This document shows, piece by piece, positions 27,982-37,165 of a stretch of 64,000 nt of DNA. The stretch is from [Muricauda] lutisoli (nom. illeg.). GTDB taxonomy: Bacteria > Bacteroidota > Bacteroidia > Flavobacteriales > Flavobacteriaceae. The notes below the pieces were generated by a model, which was given only the letters and a program-made list of their open reading frames with translations, did no database searches and was not told the origin of the DNA. The DNA lies in the NCBI RefSeq assembly GCF_017313105.1, contig NZ_JAFLND010000002.1, forward strand, positions 248,001 to 312,000, read 5' to 3'. How positions within the stretch are numbered: position 1 is the stretch's first letter; each line of letters starts with the position of its first letter. The position numbers were made by a program, and so were the translations under genes.

Positions 27982-28037
27982 CGGCTTTTACAACCTACCC
28001 GTTTCTTTGCCCCAAAATTAAACCTACAGAGTAGCGT

Positions 28038-30863
28038 ATGAAAACATATTTAATATTGGCCTTTTCTTTTTTCACATTGATGCTATCTGCACAGCAGAGT
28101 GGTAGCGTTGTGGGAAAACTTACAGATAAGGAACTTAATGATGAACCCCTACCTTTTGCCAATGTTTTGATTAAAGGAACCACCATGGGAACCACCTCGG
28201 ATTTCGATGGACTTTTTCAGATTGCCGATGTTGAGCCTGGGACCTATACTTTGGTATTCAGCTTCTTGGGGTATGAAACCTTAGAGATTCCAAATGTTGT
28301 GGTCGAGGCCGGAAAAGTAACCGAAATTAATGCAGGCCTTGGTGCCAGCAGTTTTGGATTGGAGGAGGTTGTTGTAACCACTTCGGCTAGCAAAGATTCA
28401 GAAATAGCCCTGCTAATACAACAAAAGAACGCCTTGGTAATGCAAGAAGCCATCAGTGCAGAAGCGCTTACGCTTAAAGGCATTGATGATGCAGCTGCTG
28501 CAGTTGCTCAGATTTCGGGGATATCCAAGCAGCAAGGGTCTAGCAATGTTTATGTAAGAGGTTTGGGCGATCGCTACCAAAACACTACCATGAACGGATT
28601 GTCCTTGCCATCCAACGATGTAAACAAGAAGAACATTAACTTGGACCTTTTCGGTTCCAGTATTATAGAAAATGTATCGGTAAGCAAAGCGTACAGTCCT
28701 ACTTTTTATGGTGATTTTGCCGCTGGTAATGTAAATGTGGACTCCAAAGAATACACTGGCGATGGATACCTTGAGGTCTCTTTGGGCAGTGGAATCAACA
28801 CCAATGCCGCAGGAGAAGAGTTTGTGAAAAGCGAAGGTGCCAGTGATTTTGGTTTCTATAATAGATATGACAACGATCCTTTTGCAGTCGTTTTATCCCA
28901 TGGAGTGGACCCGGAATCGGCTTGGGAGCCCATTAATATCTCCGGAGCTATTGAAGGGGGGTATTCTTTCAATTTTAACGATGACGAATCAAGATTGAGC
29001 TTTTTTGGAGCTGCGAGTTTTTCCAATGGTTTTGAAATTTGGGAAGGACCTGCACGTGATTTTACCAATGTGCTTAAGATTGATTTTCCAAATGTACGCG
29101 AGTATGCCTACAAAACCACAACCACTGCTTTAGGGAACATTACCTACCGTATCAATGCCGAAAACAAGGTAAACTTTAACTCTCTATTTGTAAACAGTGC
29201 CGCAGACCGTGTTGGATATTACGGGATAAACGGACAGGGTACGAACAGGGATGCCATTTTGAACACAGATGAAGGTTTTTACGTGATGAACGTTCAGTTT
29301 AATCAAGATATGATTTTTGTGAACCAATTGACCGGTCAGCATATTTTTGATGAAAAATTGACTTTTGATTGGGGTGTTGGTTTCAACAAGGTATTCTCCG
29401 ATGAGCCGGACAGAAAAAGAATCACTTTGGAGAACTATCAATATGCATTGGACAATGACACTGCTACCAATCCTGTTTTCTACACCAACATTCCATTTGA
29501 TAACCAAAGATTCTTCCAAAGTATCGAGGACGATGAATTGAACAGTTTTATGAACTTGGGCTATGAAGTCTCCGAAAAAGTAAAGTTCAACTTTGGATAC
29601 AACGGCAGAAGAAAAGAACGTAGGTTCAACAGTATCAGGTACGGTTACGATATCCAGGACAGGGACAACACTCCTATCACGGATGTTAATGACTTCAACT
29701 CCATTTTCCACTATACCAACATCAACATTCCTGATGGAGAAGGGCTTTGGAACACTATCGTACTTAACCCTATCAGCAACGAGATTGGAAACACCAACAG
29801 ACCTGGTCTTCCTGAAAATACATACAAAGGGAACTTGAACATTCATGCATTATATGCAACGGCAGAGTTGGGCCTTACCGACAAGTTTAGCATTGTTCCA
29901 GGTTTGCGTGTGGAGTCTTACGGTCAAAAAGTGGTTTATGACGTTATCAACATCAACGCTACAGATCCTGGGTTCAGGGAAGTTTATGAAAACATCTTCT
30001 TGCCCAGTTTAAATGCCAAGTATTCCCTTACCGAAAACTCTAACCTGAGGGCTAGTTTCAGTAAAACGGCATCTTTTCCAGAATTCAAGGAAGCTGCCCC
30101 ATTTGTTTACGAGTCCGTAACACAAAGAGTTGGTGGTAACCCCGACCTTTTGGGAGGTCTTGATGGAAATGGACCAACGTATTCGGATATCTATAACTAC
30201 GACCTTAAATATGAGTGGTTCTTGGAAAGAGGTGAGATTATCTCTGTGGCCGCTTTTGCCAAAACCATCAAAGATCCGGTTAACCGAGTGGTTGCAGCCG
30301 ATGCAACGGGTACACAACGTTATTTTAGAACAGGGGAACAAGCCGATGTATATGGAGTTGAGCTGGAATTGCGTAAAAATCTGCTTATGGATGCCGACGA
30401 AAATGCAATTCTATCTGCTGGACTTAATGCTGCTTATACCCATACCGAACAAGACTTAAGAGACATTCCTGCAGGATCCGAAAACACCTTTGGAACCTCT
30501 TTTGACAGGGATTCTGATGAACTTGAAGGCGCATCACCAGTTATAGTAAACGCCGACTTGAACTATAGCCCGGTATTCGGAACCTATAGACCAAAAGCTA
30601 CGGTAGCTTTCTCTTATTTCTCTGACCGAATCTTCTCCTTGGGAGCAGGTAGCTTGGGGAACATAGTACAAAGAGCCGTACCAACATTGAATTTTGTATG
30701 GCAGAATGCTATCGGAGAACACTTCGAAGCCAACCTTTCTGCAAAAAACATTTTAGATCCGGACATCTCCTTGGTTAGGGAAGGAACCGGAATCGGAGAT
30801 GTTATCATACGTGAGTATAACCTTGGGGTTAACGTTGGGCTAACCCTTAAATATAAATTTTAA
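28038..30863 (+). CDS. TonB-dependent outer-membrane receptor with CarboxypepD_reg-like domain
   Basis: A 941-residue protein: signal peptide 1-20, a CarboxypepD_reg-like beta-sandwich domain at about 24-110 ('GKLTDKELNDEPLPFANVLI'), a plug domain at about 125-230 ('VYVRGLGDRYQNTTMNGLSL'), and a 22-strand barrel to the C-terminal Phe. This type imports large or scarce substrates across the outer membrane with TonB energy. It is 21 bases upstream of a surface-type lipoprotein gene, a receptor-lipoprotein pair. The upstream phased repeats suggest control by the neighbouring two-component system. Ligand unknown. Confidence 0.93.
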   Translation: MKTYLILAFSFFTLMLSAQQSGSVVGKLTDKELNDEPLPFANVLIKGTTMGTTSDFDGLFQIADVEPGTYTLVFSFLGYETLEIPNVVVEAGKVTEINAGLGASSFGLEEVVVTTSASKDSEIALLIQQKNALVMQEAISAEALTLKGIDDAAAAVAQISGISKQQGSSNVYVRGLGDRYQNTTMNGLSLPSNDVNKKNINLDLFGSSIIENVSVSKAYSPTFYGDFAAGNVNVDSKEYTGDGYLEVSLGSGINTNAAGEEFVKSEGASDFGFYNRYDNDPFAVVLSHGVDPESAWEPINISGAIEGGYSFNFNDDESRLSFFGAASFSNGFEIWEGPARDFTNVLKIDFPNVREYAYKTTTTALGNITYRINAENKVNFNSLFVNSAADRVGYYGINGQGTNRDAILNTDEGFYVMNVQFNQDMIFVNQLTGQHIFDEKLTFDWGVGFNKVFSDEPDRKRITLENYQYALDNDTATNPVFYTNIPFDNQRFFQSIEDDELNSFMNLGYEVSEKVKFNFGYNGRRKERRFNSIRYGYDIQDRDNTPITDVNDFNSIFHYTNINIPDGEGLWNTIVLNPISNEIGNTNRPGLPENTYKGNLNIHALYATAELGLTDKFSIVPGLRVESYGQKVVYDVININATDPGFREVYENIFLPSLNAKYSLTENSNLRASFSKTASFPEFKEAAPFVYESVTQRVGGNPDLLGGLDGNGPTYSDIYNYDLKYEWFLERGEIISVAAFAKTIKDPVNRVVAADATGTQRYFRTGEQADVYGVELELRKNLLMDADENAILSAGLNAAYTHTEQDLRDIPAGSENTFGTSFDRDSDELEGASPVIVNADLNYSPVFGTYRPKATVAFSYFSDRIFSLGAGSLGNIVQRAVPTLNFVWQNAIGEHFEANLSAKNILDPDISLVREGTGIGDVIIREYNLGVNVGLTLKYKF

Positions 30864-30884
30864 TTCTTTTTAAATTTCTGACAA

Positions 30885-32084
30885 ATGAAAAACAAGTTTT
30901 TATTTTTAGGTATAGCCGCCGCTTTATTCATTGCTTGTGAAGCGGACGATACCTCTGATATTGTTATCAACGATAGCAGTGTTACAAACAATACCACCAA
31001 CAACACAACCGGAGGTGGGGAAGAAACAACAACTGTAAACCTTAGTGGTGTTTACACTTCAGATCTGGCTTTAGATCCAGACGTAGAGTACATTGTAACC
31101 GGACCAGTTCTTATTGCTGAAGGCGCTACATTGACCGTACCTGCAGGTATGACTGTAAAAGCAGAGCCCGTTGGTGTAAATGCTTACATCGCTATTCAAC
31201 AAGGTGCAAGAATCGTTGCTAACGGTACTTCTGCCGATCCAATTGTATTTACTTCAAATGCAGCTTCTCCAAGCTCAGGAAACTGGGGTGGAATAGTTCT
31301 TTGTGGTAGAGCTCCCATCAACTCAACTGCCGATGGTTCTGTAGATACTGCAACTACAGAGGTTGGAGGTCTTTCTTATGGAGGTAACACACCTGCAGAC
31401 GATTCCGGTAGCCTTCAGTACGTTCGTATCGAGTACGCAGGTGGTGCCATCGATGGTAACGCTGAGTTGAACGGACTATCCGTTTACGCTGTTGGAACAG
31501 GAACCACTATAGATTATGTAGAGGTTTACGAAGGTTCCGACGACGGATTTGAATTCTTTGGTGGTACTGTAGAAGCAAGCCACTTGGTAGTAGTAAACTC
31601 TGAGGATGATTCCATTGACTGGACCGAAGGATTCAGAGGTGCTTTAACAGATGTTTATGTACAGCACGGAACCAGCCACGACAAAGCTTTTGAATGTGAT
31701 GGTTACAACACAGACTTCAGCAACGAAGGTGGTTATTACTCCGCTCCTACCGTAACCAACGTAACCATTGTTGGTGTAAACGATGGAACTAGTGAAGCGA
31801 TCAGATTGAGAGCTGGAACCCAAGGAACGTTCACCAACATTGTTTTCAACGATTTCGATGAAGCGTTTGATTTGGATGGTGATGCTGGTGACAACCCAAC
31901 GGGTCAAGGTGTATTGGATGACCTATTAAACGCTGTTGATGCAACTTTCAACAATGTTACCACTAACATGAAGAACGATACCGGTTTTGTATTCGACGAA
32001 GCAGACTTTATTACCGGTGTTGGAAACGGAACTGGAACAGACATTGCTACTTGGGGAGCTGGTTGGACAATTGGTGTCAACTAA
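30885..32084 (+). CDS. Beta-rich lipoprotein partner of the TonB receptor
   Basis: A 399-residue lipoprotein (lipobox ending in Cys18). Residues about 26-50 are an Asn/Thr/Gly low-complexity linker, then a region rich in Gly, Val, Thr and Asp with repeated patterns such as 'GPVLIAEGATLTVPAGMTVK' and 'GTSADPIVFTSNAASPSSGN', typical of right-handed beta-helix or similar surface proteins. It has no T9SS domain. With the receptor it probably forms a surface binding unit. A strong terminator follows. I do not recognise a named family; some databases label such sequences misleadingly as transporters. Confidence 0.78.
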   Translation: MKNKFLFLGIAAALFIACEADDTSDIVINDSSVTNNTTNNTTGGGEETTTVNLSGVYTSDLALDPDVEYIVTGPVLIAEGATLTVPAGMTVKAEPVGVNAYIAIQQGARIVANGTSADPIVFTSNAASPSSGNWGGIVLCGRAPINSTADGSVDTATTEVGGLSYGGNTPADDSGSLQYVRIEYAGGAIDGNAELNGLSVYAVGTGTTIDYVEVYEGSDDGFEFFGGTVEASHLVVVNSEDDSIDWTEGFRGALTDVYVQHGTSHDKAFECDGYNTDFSNEGGYYSAPTVTNVTIVGVNDGTSEAIRLRAGTQGTFTNIVFNDFDEAFDLDGDAGDNPTGQGVLDDLLNAVDATFNNVTTNMKNDTGFVFDEADFITGVGNGTGTDIATWGAGWTIGVN

Positions 32085-32109
32085 ATCCCAAACCCAATAA
32101 CTTTTAAGA

Positions 32110-32138
32110 GCCCCCGAAAACATCGGGGGCTTTTTTTT
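32110..32138 (+). terminator. Rho-independent terminator after the TonB receptor-lipoprotein operon
   Basis: A perfect 8-bp stem, GCCCCCGA (32110-32117) with TCGGGGGC (32123-32130), 5-base loop and eight T residues. It ends transcription 26 bases after the lipoprotein stop. Confidence 0.93.
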
Positions 32139-32201
32139 GCATTTCATCGAAAAGTAACCCCCTATTCGTCAAACGGTTCCATTTTCACATGGCAATTTTT
32201 A

Positions 32202-32209
32202 TATATTTG
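32202..32209 (+). promoter_or_regulatory. Bacteroidota -7 element TATATTTG
   Basis: TATATTTG matches the consensus TAnnTTTG exactly, 27 bases before the start of the first small T9SS protein. No good TTTG lies at the expected distance upstream, so only the -7 half is supported. Confidence 0.45.
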
Positions 32210-32236
32210 TGGCATAGCCTTTGCAACCATTAACCT

Positions 32237-32548
32237 ATGAAGCACTTTTACTTCGTCATCTTCTTTTTTGTCTGTACGCTTGGCTTTTCTCAGGAAAGCG
32301 CTAAGTCAAGTGCGGATATTGACGGGTTTAAGCTGTATCCCAATCCAGTTACCCAAGGCAAAGTATATATTGAGACCACCCTAAATGACCCAAAAAAAAT
32401 TCTCGTTTTTGATGTATTGGGAACGCAAGTGCTGCAAACCACTATTATTGGAAGGGAACTTAACCTTTCCGAACTGGATAAAGGTGTCTACATTTTAAGA
32501 GTATTTGAAAACAACAAAGTTGCCACTAGAAAACTCATTGTGAAGTAG
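32237..32548 (+). CDS. Small stand-alone T9SS type A sorting-domain protein
   Basis: A 103-residue protein: Sec signal peptide 1-18 (ending GFS-QES), about ten linker residues, and then only a T9SS type A C-terminal domain ('GFKLYPNPV', 'KILVFDVLGTQVLQT', 'LDKGVYILRV', ending RKLIVK). The domain normally directs a large passenger through the type IX secretion system for attachment to the cell surface, but there is no passenger here. A paralogue with the same layout is the next gene. The role is unknown. Confidence 0.85.
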   Translation: MKHFYFVIFFFVCTLGFSQESAKSSADIDGFKLYPNPVTQGKVYIETTLNDPKKILVFDVLGTQVLQTTIIGRELNLSELDKGVYILRVFENNKVATRKLIVK

Positions 32549-32695
32549 TTCACTGCTTTTTTGATCCTTTAACACCTCCCTAAACTACAGCTTTTAACGG
32601 TTTACCTACATATTTAGTGTTTTCACAACATAATATGGTCAACTTACCCCTGTTTATCTACTTTTATATTGCACATATACCCCAAATCAGTATAT

Positions 32696-33019
32696 ATGAA
32701 GAAAATCTACTTTGTTTTACTTATGGCTTTACCATTATTTTCTTTCGGTCAAGACCTGGTTACAGTGAACAATGAGCCCGTGCAAGAGCTCAAAGGTTTT
32801 AAAATGTACCCTAACCCAGCTTATGGGAGTGAAGTATACATTACAACAGCATCAAACGGGACCAAAGAAATCAAAGTTTACGATGTATTTGGTGAAGTTG
32901 TACTGACCCAAAGAATTACGACCAATACCCTGGACATATCCAGATTGGTTCCAGGTGTTTATGTGCTTCAAGTAACTGAACGTAAAAAAACCATGACCCG
33001 AAAACTCGTGGTAAAATAA
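32696..33019 (+). CDS. Second stand-alone T9SS type A sorting-domain protein
   Basis: The ATG at 32696 gives 107 residues and a good signal peptide (MKKIYFVLLMALPLFSFGQ). After a roughly 15-residue linker comes a T9SS type A domain with the same conserved positions as the preceding gene: 'GFKMYPNPA', 'IKVYDVFGEVVL', 'LVPGVYVLQV' and the end RKLVVK. The two clearly are tandem paralogues. A separate 147-base leader and its own terminator suggest independent transcription. Confidence 0.85.
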   Translation: MKKIYFVLLMALPLFSFGQDLVTVNNEPVQELKGFKMYPNPAYGSEVYITTASNGTKEIKVYDVFGEVVLTQRITTNTLDISRLVPGVYVLQVTERKKTMTRKLVVK

Positions 33020-33039
33020 AATACCCTACAATAATCTTT

Positions 33040-33067
33040 AAAGCCCTTTTTTACGAAGGGCTTTTTT
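33040..33067 (+). terminator. Rho-independent terminator after the second T9SS protein
   Basis: AAGCCCTT (33041-33048) pairs with AAGGGCTT (33056-33063) around a 7-base loop and is followed by T residues. It precedes the next gene by only about 25 bases. Confidence 0.85.
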
Positions 33068-33091
33068 ATTTTTGGGTACTTTTGAACCCAA

Positions 33092-34078
33092 ATGAAAGAG
33101 TTTGATACCCATCGGATTTTCACCATCGATAGTGCTGACGAATTTAATACTTTGGCATTGGAGATTTTTAGGTTTCAATATGGAAACAACTCGATTTACC
33201 GAGATTTTTGTGACTACCTGAAAAAATCCCCTGAAAATGTTTCCCATTATCTGGAAATTCCTTTTTTGCCCATATCTTTTTTTAAGACACATAAGGTGGT
33301 ATCGACCCAAAAAGAGCCACAAACCATATTCACGAGCAGTGGCACTACTCAAAGTACGACCAGCAAGCATTTTGTGCCGGACGTTACATTGTACGAAGAA
33401 AGTTTTTTCAGAGCATTTCAACTATTCTACGGTAAACCAGAAGAATTTTGTGTCCTCGCCCTATTGCCCTCCTATTTGGAAAGAGAGGGTTCCTCTTTGA
33501 TCTATATGGTAAACCACCTAATTGAACAATCGGGACACCCAAGTAGTGGGTTTTATCTCAACAATTTGGATGAACTCCATAAAAAGCTACAAGAATTGGA
33601 GCATAAGGGCACTAAAACGCTGCTCATCGGGGTTTCCTTTGCTCTTTTGGACCTTGCAGAGCAATTCCCTACATCCTTGAAAAATACCATTGTTATGGAA
33701 ACCGGAGGCATGAAGGGACGTCGAAAAGAATTGATTAGGGAAGAACTCCATCATATATTAAAAAAAGGGCTTGGAGTGGAACAAATCCATTCGGAATATG
33801 GGATGACAGAGCTTTTATCGCAAGCCTACTCCAAAGGCGGTGGAACTTTTCAAACACCACCCTGGATGAAAATAATCACCCGCGACACCGAAGACCCTTT
33901 TACGATTCAGCCCTACGGTAAAACTGGGGGAATCAATGTTATTGATTTGGCAAACCTCTATTCTTGCTCATTTATTGCTACCCAGGATTTGGGGAAAACA
34001 TACCCCAATGAAACATTTGAGGTACTCGGTCGTTTTGATGATTCGGATATTAGGGGATGTAATTTAATGGTGCTTTAG
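33092..34078 (+). CDS. LuxE-like acyl-protein synthetase/acyltransferase
   Basis: A 328-residue protein of the LuxE/adenylate-forming type. The AMP-site loop 'FTSSGTTQSTTSKHF' is at about 90-104 and 'IHSEYGMTELLSQAY', the second ANL-type motif, is near residue 230. LuxE activates fatty acids for a reductase (LuxC) in bioluminescence; no LuxC-like or luciferase gene is nearby, and this stand-alone form is common in Bacteroidota without known function. A TACTTTTG -7-like element (33077-33084) lies immediately before the start, so the leader would be very short. Confidence 0.83.
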   Translation: MKEFDTHRIFTIDSADEFNTLALEIFRFQYGNNSIYRDFCDYLKKSPENVSHYLEIPFLPISFFKTHKVVSTQKEPQTIFTSSGTTQSTTSKHFVPDVTLYEESFFRAFQLFYGKPEEFCVLALLPSYLEREGSSLIYMVNHLIEQSGHPSSGFYLNNLDELHKKLQELEHKGTKTLLIGVSFALLDLAEQFPTSLKNTIVMETGGMKGRRKELIREELHHILKKGLGVEQIHSEYGMTELLSQAYSKGGGTFQTPPWMKIITRDTEDPFTIQPYGKTGGINVIDLANLYSCSFIATQDLGKTYPNETFEVLGRFDDSDIRGCNLMVL

Positions 34079-34197
34079 AATACAAAAAGGGTCCATTTTC
34101 TTCCATTTACACAATAAATAATACCTTTTATATATACTTAAACATCATGTTATCAGGGTTATGTGTAACTTATTTACGATAACCAAACAAACATATA

Positions 34198-34743
34198 ATG
34201 AACAGAAATGCATTTTTAAAAAGAAGTGCCCTCTCTGCAGCGGCACTTGCTTCTTTGCCGGCATTTGCCCATTTTTCGTCGAAAGAGGAGAAAGACGGTA
34301 ACCGGCTGAGCCCAAAAATCGTAAGAAGCGGTGAAGGCAAACAAGTGAATGTGATCGGAGATCAACAAACCTTTAAACTAACCAGTAAGGACACCAACGG
34401 TCTTTTTACGTTAATAGAAGAGGTAAATCCACCAGGAACCATGATTCCGCCCCATGTTCATACCAATGAGGACGAAATCTTTAAAGTATTGGAAGGGGAA
34501 CTGGAAGTAACCGTTGGGGATGAAACCACAATTTTAAAAGCAGGTGATTTGGCTTTTGCCCCAAAAAATGTGCCCCATACTTGGAAAGTTGTCGGGGACC
34601 AGGATTGCAAAACCATTCTGAGCGTATTCCCGGCGGGGTTGGAACTCATGTTCGAGGAATTGGGCAATTTGCCGCCCGGACCACCCGATTTTGCCAAAGT
34701 GACCGAAATTTGCGGTCGATACGGCATCTCTTTTTTAGCATAA
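34198..34743 (+). CDS. Exported cupin-domain protein
   Basis: A 181-residue protein with an N-terminal signal containing 'NRNAFLKRSALSAAALASLPAFA', of the Tat-like type. A single cupin barrel follows (about 75-150): 'PPGTMIPPHVHTNEDEIFKVLEG' gives the His-x-His ... Glu metal ligands and 'APKNVPHTWKVV' the last histidine. Single cupins include dioxygenases, isomerases and sugar-binding proteins, so the activity is unspecified. A bidirectional terminator separates it from convergent tyrS. Confidence 0.85.
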   Translation: MNRNAFLKRSALSAAALASLPAFAHFSSKEEKDGNRLSPKIVRSGEGKQVNVIGDQQTFKLTSKDTNGLFTLIEEVNPPGTMIPPHVHTNEDEIFKVLEGELEVTVGDETTILKAGDLAFAPKNVPHTWKVVGDQDCKTILSVFPAGLELMFEELGNLPPGPPDFAKVTEICGRYGISFLA

Positions 34744-34748
34744 AAATA

Positions 34749-34779
34749 AAAGCCATCTTTAAAAGATGGCTTTTTTGTT
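34749..34779. terminator. Bidirectional terminator between cupin gene and tyrS
   Basis: AGCCATCTT (34751-34759) pairs with AAGATGGCT (34763-34771), flanked by an A-run on the left and a T-run on the right, so it can work on both strands. Both neighbouring genes end here. Confidence 0.9.
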
Positions 34780-36075
34780 TTATTCCACTACCAGAACAAA
34801 ATAGTTCTTTTTGCCCCGTTGGAGCAGCACAAATTTATCGTTGATCAAATCTGAAGCCGTAATCAAGTAATCCTCTTTTACTTTTTCCTTGTTAACCGAA
34901 ATGGAGTTTTGCTTCAATTCCCTCCTAGCTTCGCCATTGGAGCCTAAAAACCCCGTTTTGGCAGCCAATGCGCCAATCATATCAAGACCTGGTTCAAGTT
35001 CTTCTTTACCCAAAGTAGCTTGTGGAACCCCATCAAAAACATCCAAAAATGTTTTTTCGTTCAGCTGTTTCAAATCTTCAGAGGTCGATTTCCCAAAAAG
35101 AATGTTACTGGCCTTTATGGCATTATCCAAATCCTCTTGGGAATGCACCATTACGGTTACTTCTTCGGCCAGCTTCTTTTGAAGCGACCTCATATGTGGT
35201 GCTTCTTTATGTTCTGCCACTAAATTCTCAATCTCTTTTTTGCTCAAAAAAGTGAAAATTTTAATGTATTTCTCGGCATCCTCATCGGAAGTGTTCAACC
35301 AATATTGGTAGAACTTATAAGGCGATGTTCTTTCTGCATCCAACCAAACGTTGCCACCTTCGGTTTTTCCGAATTTGGTTCCATCGGCCTTCGTGATCAA
35401 CGGACAGGTAAGGGCAAATCCCTTGCCTCCTCCTATTCTTCTAATTAGTTCGGTTCCAGTGGTTATATTTCCCCACTGATCACTCCCCCCCATTTGCAGA
35501 GTGCAATCATGGTTTTGGTAGAGGTATAAAAAGTCGTATCCCTGAACCAACTGATAGGTGAATTCGGTAAAGGACATCCCCTCCTTGGCATCCGAAGAAA
35601 GGCGTTTTTTTACGGAGTCCTTTGCCATCATGTAGTTTACCGTAATATGCTTACCAACATCTCGGATAAACTCCAAAAACGAAAAGTTTTTCATCCAATC
35701 GTAGTTGTTCACCAAGACGGCGGCATTGGGCTCACCACTTTCAAAATCCAAAAAACGGCTCAATTGCTCCTTTAAAGCCTCTTCATTATGGCGAAGTGTT
35801 TTCTCATCCAAGAGATTTCGTTCCGCCGACTTGCCAGATGGGTCACCGATCATTCCTGTGGCGCCCCCCACTAAAGCATAAGGTTTGTGCCCGGCCAATT
35901 GAAAGTGTCTCAACATCATAACACCCACTAAATGGCCTATATGCAAAGAGTCTGCCGTTGGATCTATTCCCACATAAGCGGAACGCATTTCTTCCATTAA
36001 GTGTTCCTCGGCTCCTGGCATTACATCGTGCACCATTCCCCTCCATTGCAATTCTTCAACAAAATTCTTTGTCAT
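34780..36075 (-). CDS. tyrS: Tyrosyl-tRNA synthetase
   Basis: The ATG at 36075 gives 431 residues, the normal bacterial length; the longer frame adds 18 unlikely residues. Class I motifs are present: HIGH at about 45-48 ('[10 protein letters not shown]') and the KMSKS-equivalent KFGKT at about 232-236. The tyrosine-binding '[11 protein letters not shown]' is near residue 200 and a C-terminal S4 RNA-binding domain starts near 365 ('[10 protein letters not shown]'). The enzyme charges tRNA-Tyr in the cytoplasm. Confidence 0.97.
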   Translation of the reverse strand: MTKNFVEELQWRGMVHDVMPGAEEHLMEEMRSAYVGIDPTADSLHIGHLVGVMMLRHFQLAGHKPYALVGGATGMIGDPSGKSAERNLLDEKTLRHNEEALKEQLSRFLDFESGEPNAAVLVNNYDWMKNFSFLEFIRDVGKHITVNYMMAKDSVKKRLSSDAKEGMSFTEFTYQLVQGYDFLYLYQNHDCTLQMGGSDQWGNITTGTELIRRIGGGKGFALTCPLITKADGTKFGKTEGGNVWLDAERTSPYKFYQYWLNTSDEDAEKYIKIFTFLSKKEIENLVAEHKEAPHMRSLQKKLAEEVTVMVHSQEDLDNAIKASNILFGKSTSEDLKQLNEKTFLDVFDGVPQATLGKEELEPGLDMIGALAAKTGFLGSNGEARRELKQNSISVNKEKVKEDYLITASDLINDKFVLLQRGKKNYFVLVVE

Positions 36076-36160
36076 GATTAGTTTTTTGGAATAGCTGCAA
36101 ATATAAAATGAAGTTCGCATTTCGCTCAATTTTTACAGCACAAATAGGTACTTTTACCTT

Positions 36161-37165
36161 ATGATTTTGGTTACAGGAGGTACTGGATTGATTGGTTCCC
36201 ACTTACTTTTCCATTTAATCAGCAATGGGAACCGTGTAAGAAGCAACTATAGAACATTAGAATCCATAGAGAAGGTTCGCAAAGTATTTGGCTACTATAC
36301 AGATAATCCCTCTGCTTTAATTGAACAAATTGATTGGGTAAAGGCAGACATCACCGATATAGGAGAATTGGATTCCCTTTTTGATGGTGTTGAACAAGTA
36401 TACCATTGCGCTGCTTTGATTTCTTTTGATCCCAAAGATTTTAAAACTTTGGAGCGTACCAATGTGGAAGGCACGGCGAACGTGGTCAACCTATCCTTAA
36501 AAAATGGGATTAAAAAACTCTGTTATGTGAGTTCCATTGCTGCGATCGGCCCAAGCACTCAAGGAAAAGAAGTAACCGAAGAAAACGAATGGAACCAAGC
36601 CAAAGCGTCTGTTTATGGGATTACCAAATATGATGCGGAACTTGAGGTCTGGCGAGGTTCCCAGGAAGGGCTCCCTATTGTAATTGTCAACCCGGGTGTG
36701 GTCATTGGACCTGGTTTTTGGAAATCGGGCAGCGGAACATTTTTCACCTACGCATCAAAAGAAAAAAAATATTATATCCCCGGAGGAACCGGTTTTGTTA
36801 CCATAAAAGACGTTATCCTGGCAATGATCGCCTTAATGGAGTCCAACATTAAAACGGAGCGATTTATTTTGGTCAATCAAAATATGACCTATAAAAAGTT
36901 ATTTCAGAAAATTGCTCCCAAACTAAATGTTTCTCCTCCGACCAAAGTGGTCTCCAAATTTATGATTGATTTTTTTTGGAGATGGGATTGGGTTCGGAGC
37001 AATGTATTGGGCAAAAGACGAAAATTGTCCAAAGCTGTTGCCAAAGGTTTATATCACCAAGAAAGGTATAGCAGCGATAAAATTAAATCGGAATTGGGTT
37101 TTTCGTTTGGGGATATGGACGAATCCATTGCGTTTTGCTGCTCAAAGTTTATTGAGGAGATGTAG
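36161..37165 (+). CDS. NAD-dependent epimerase/dehydratase family protein
   Basis: A 334-residue extended short-chain dehydrogenase. The Rossmann glycine motif is GGTGLIGS at 6-13, the catalytic serine lies in 'CYVSSIAAIG' and the Tyr-x-x-x-Lys in 'VYGITKYDAE'. Relatives act on nucleotide sugars, flavonoids or steroids; a nucleotide sugar or sterol-like substrate would be a guess. It is divergent from tyrS and its last 17 bases overlap the convergent DUF4296 gene. Confidence 0.85.
   Translation: MILVTGGTGLIGSHLLFHLISNGNRVRSNYRTLESIEKVRKVFGYYTDNPSALIEQIDWVKADITDIGELDSLFDGVEQVYHCAALISFDPKDFKTLERTNVEGTANVVNLSLKNGIKKLCYVSSIAAIGPSTQGKEVTEENEWNQAKASVYGITKYDAELEVWRGSQEGLPIVIVNPGVVIGPGFWKSGSGTFFTYASKEKKYYIPGGTGFVTIKDVILAMIALMESNIKTERFILVNQNMTYKKLFQKIAPKLNVSPPTKVVSKFMIDFFWRWDWVRSNVLGKRRKLSKAVAKGLYHQERYSSDKIKSELGFSFGDMDESIAFCCSKFIEEM

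Noticed and set aside
29184..29846. 220-residue open frame antisense to the TonB receptor
   Set aside because: Composition is that of an antisense frame and the receptor on the other strand is unambiguous.
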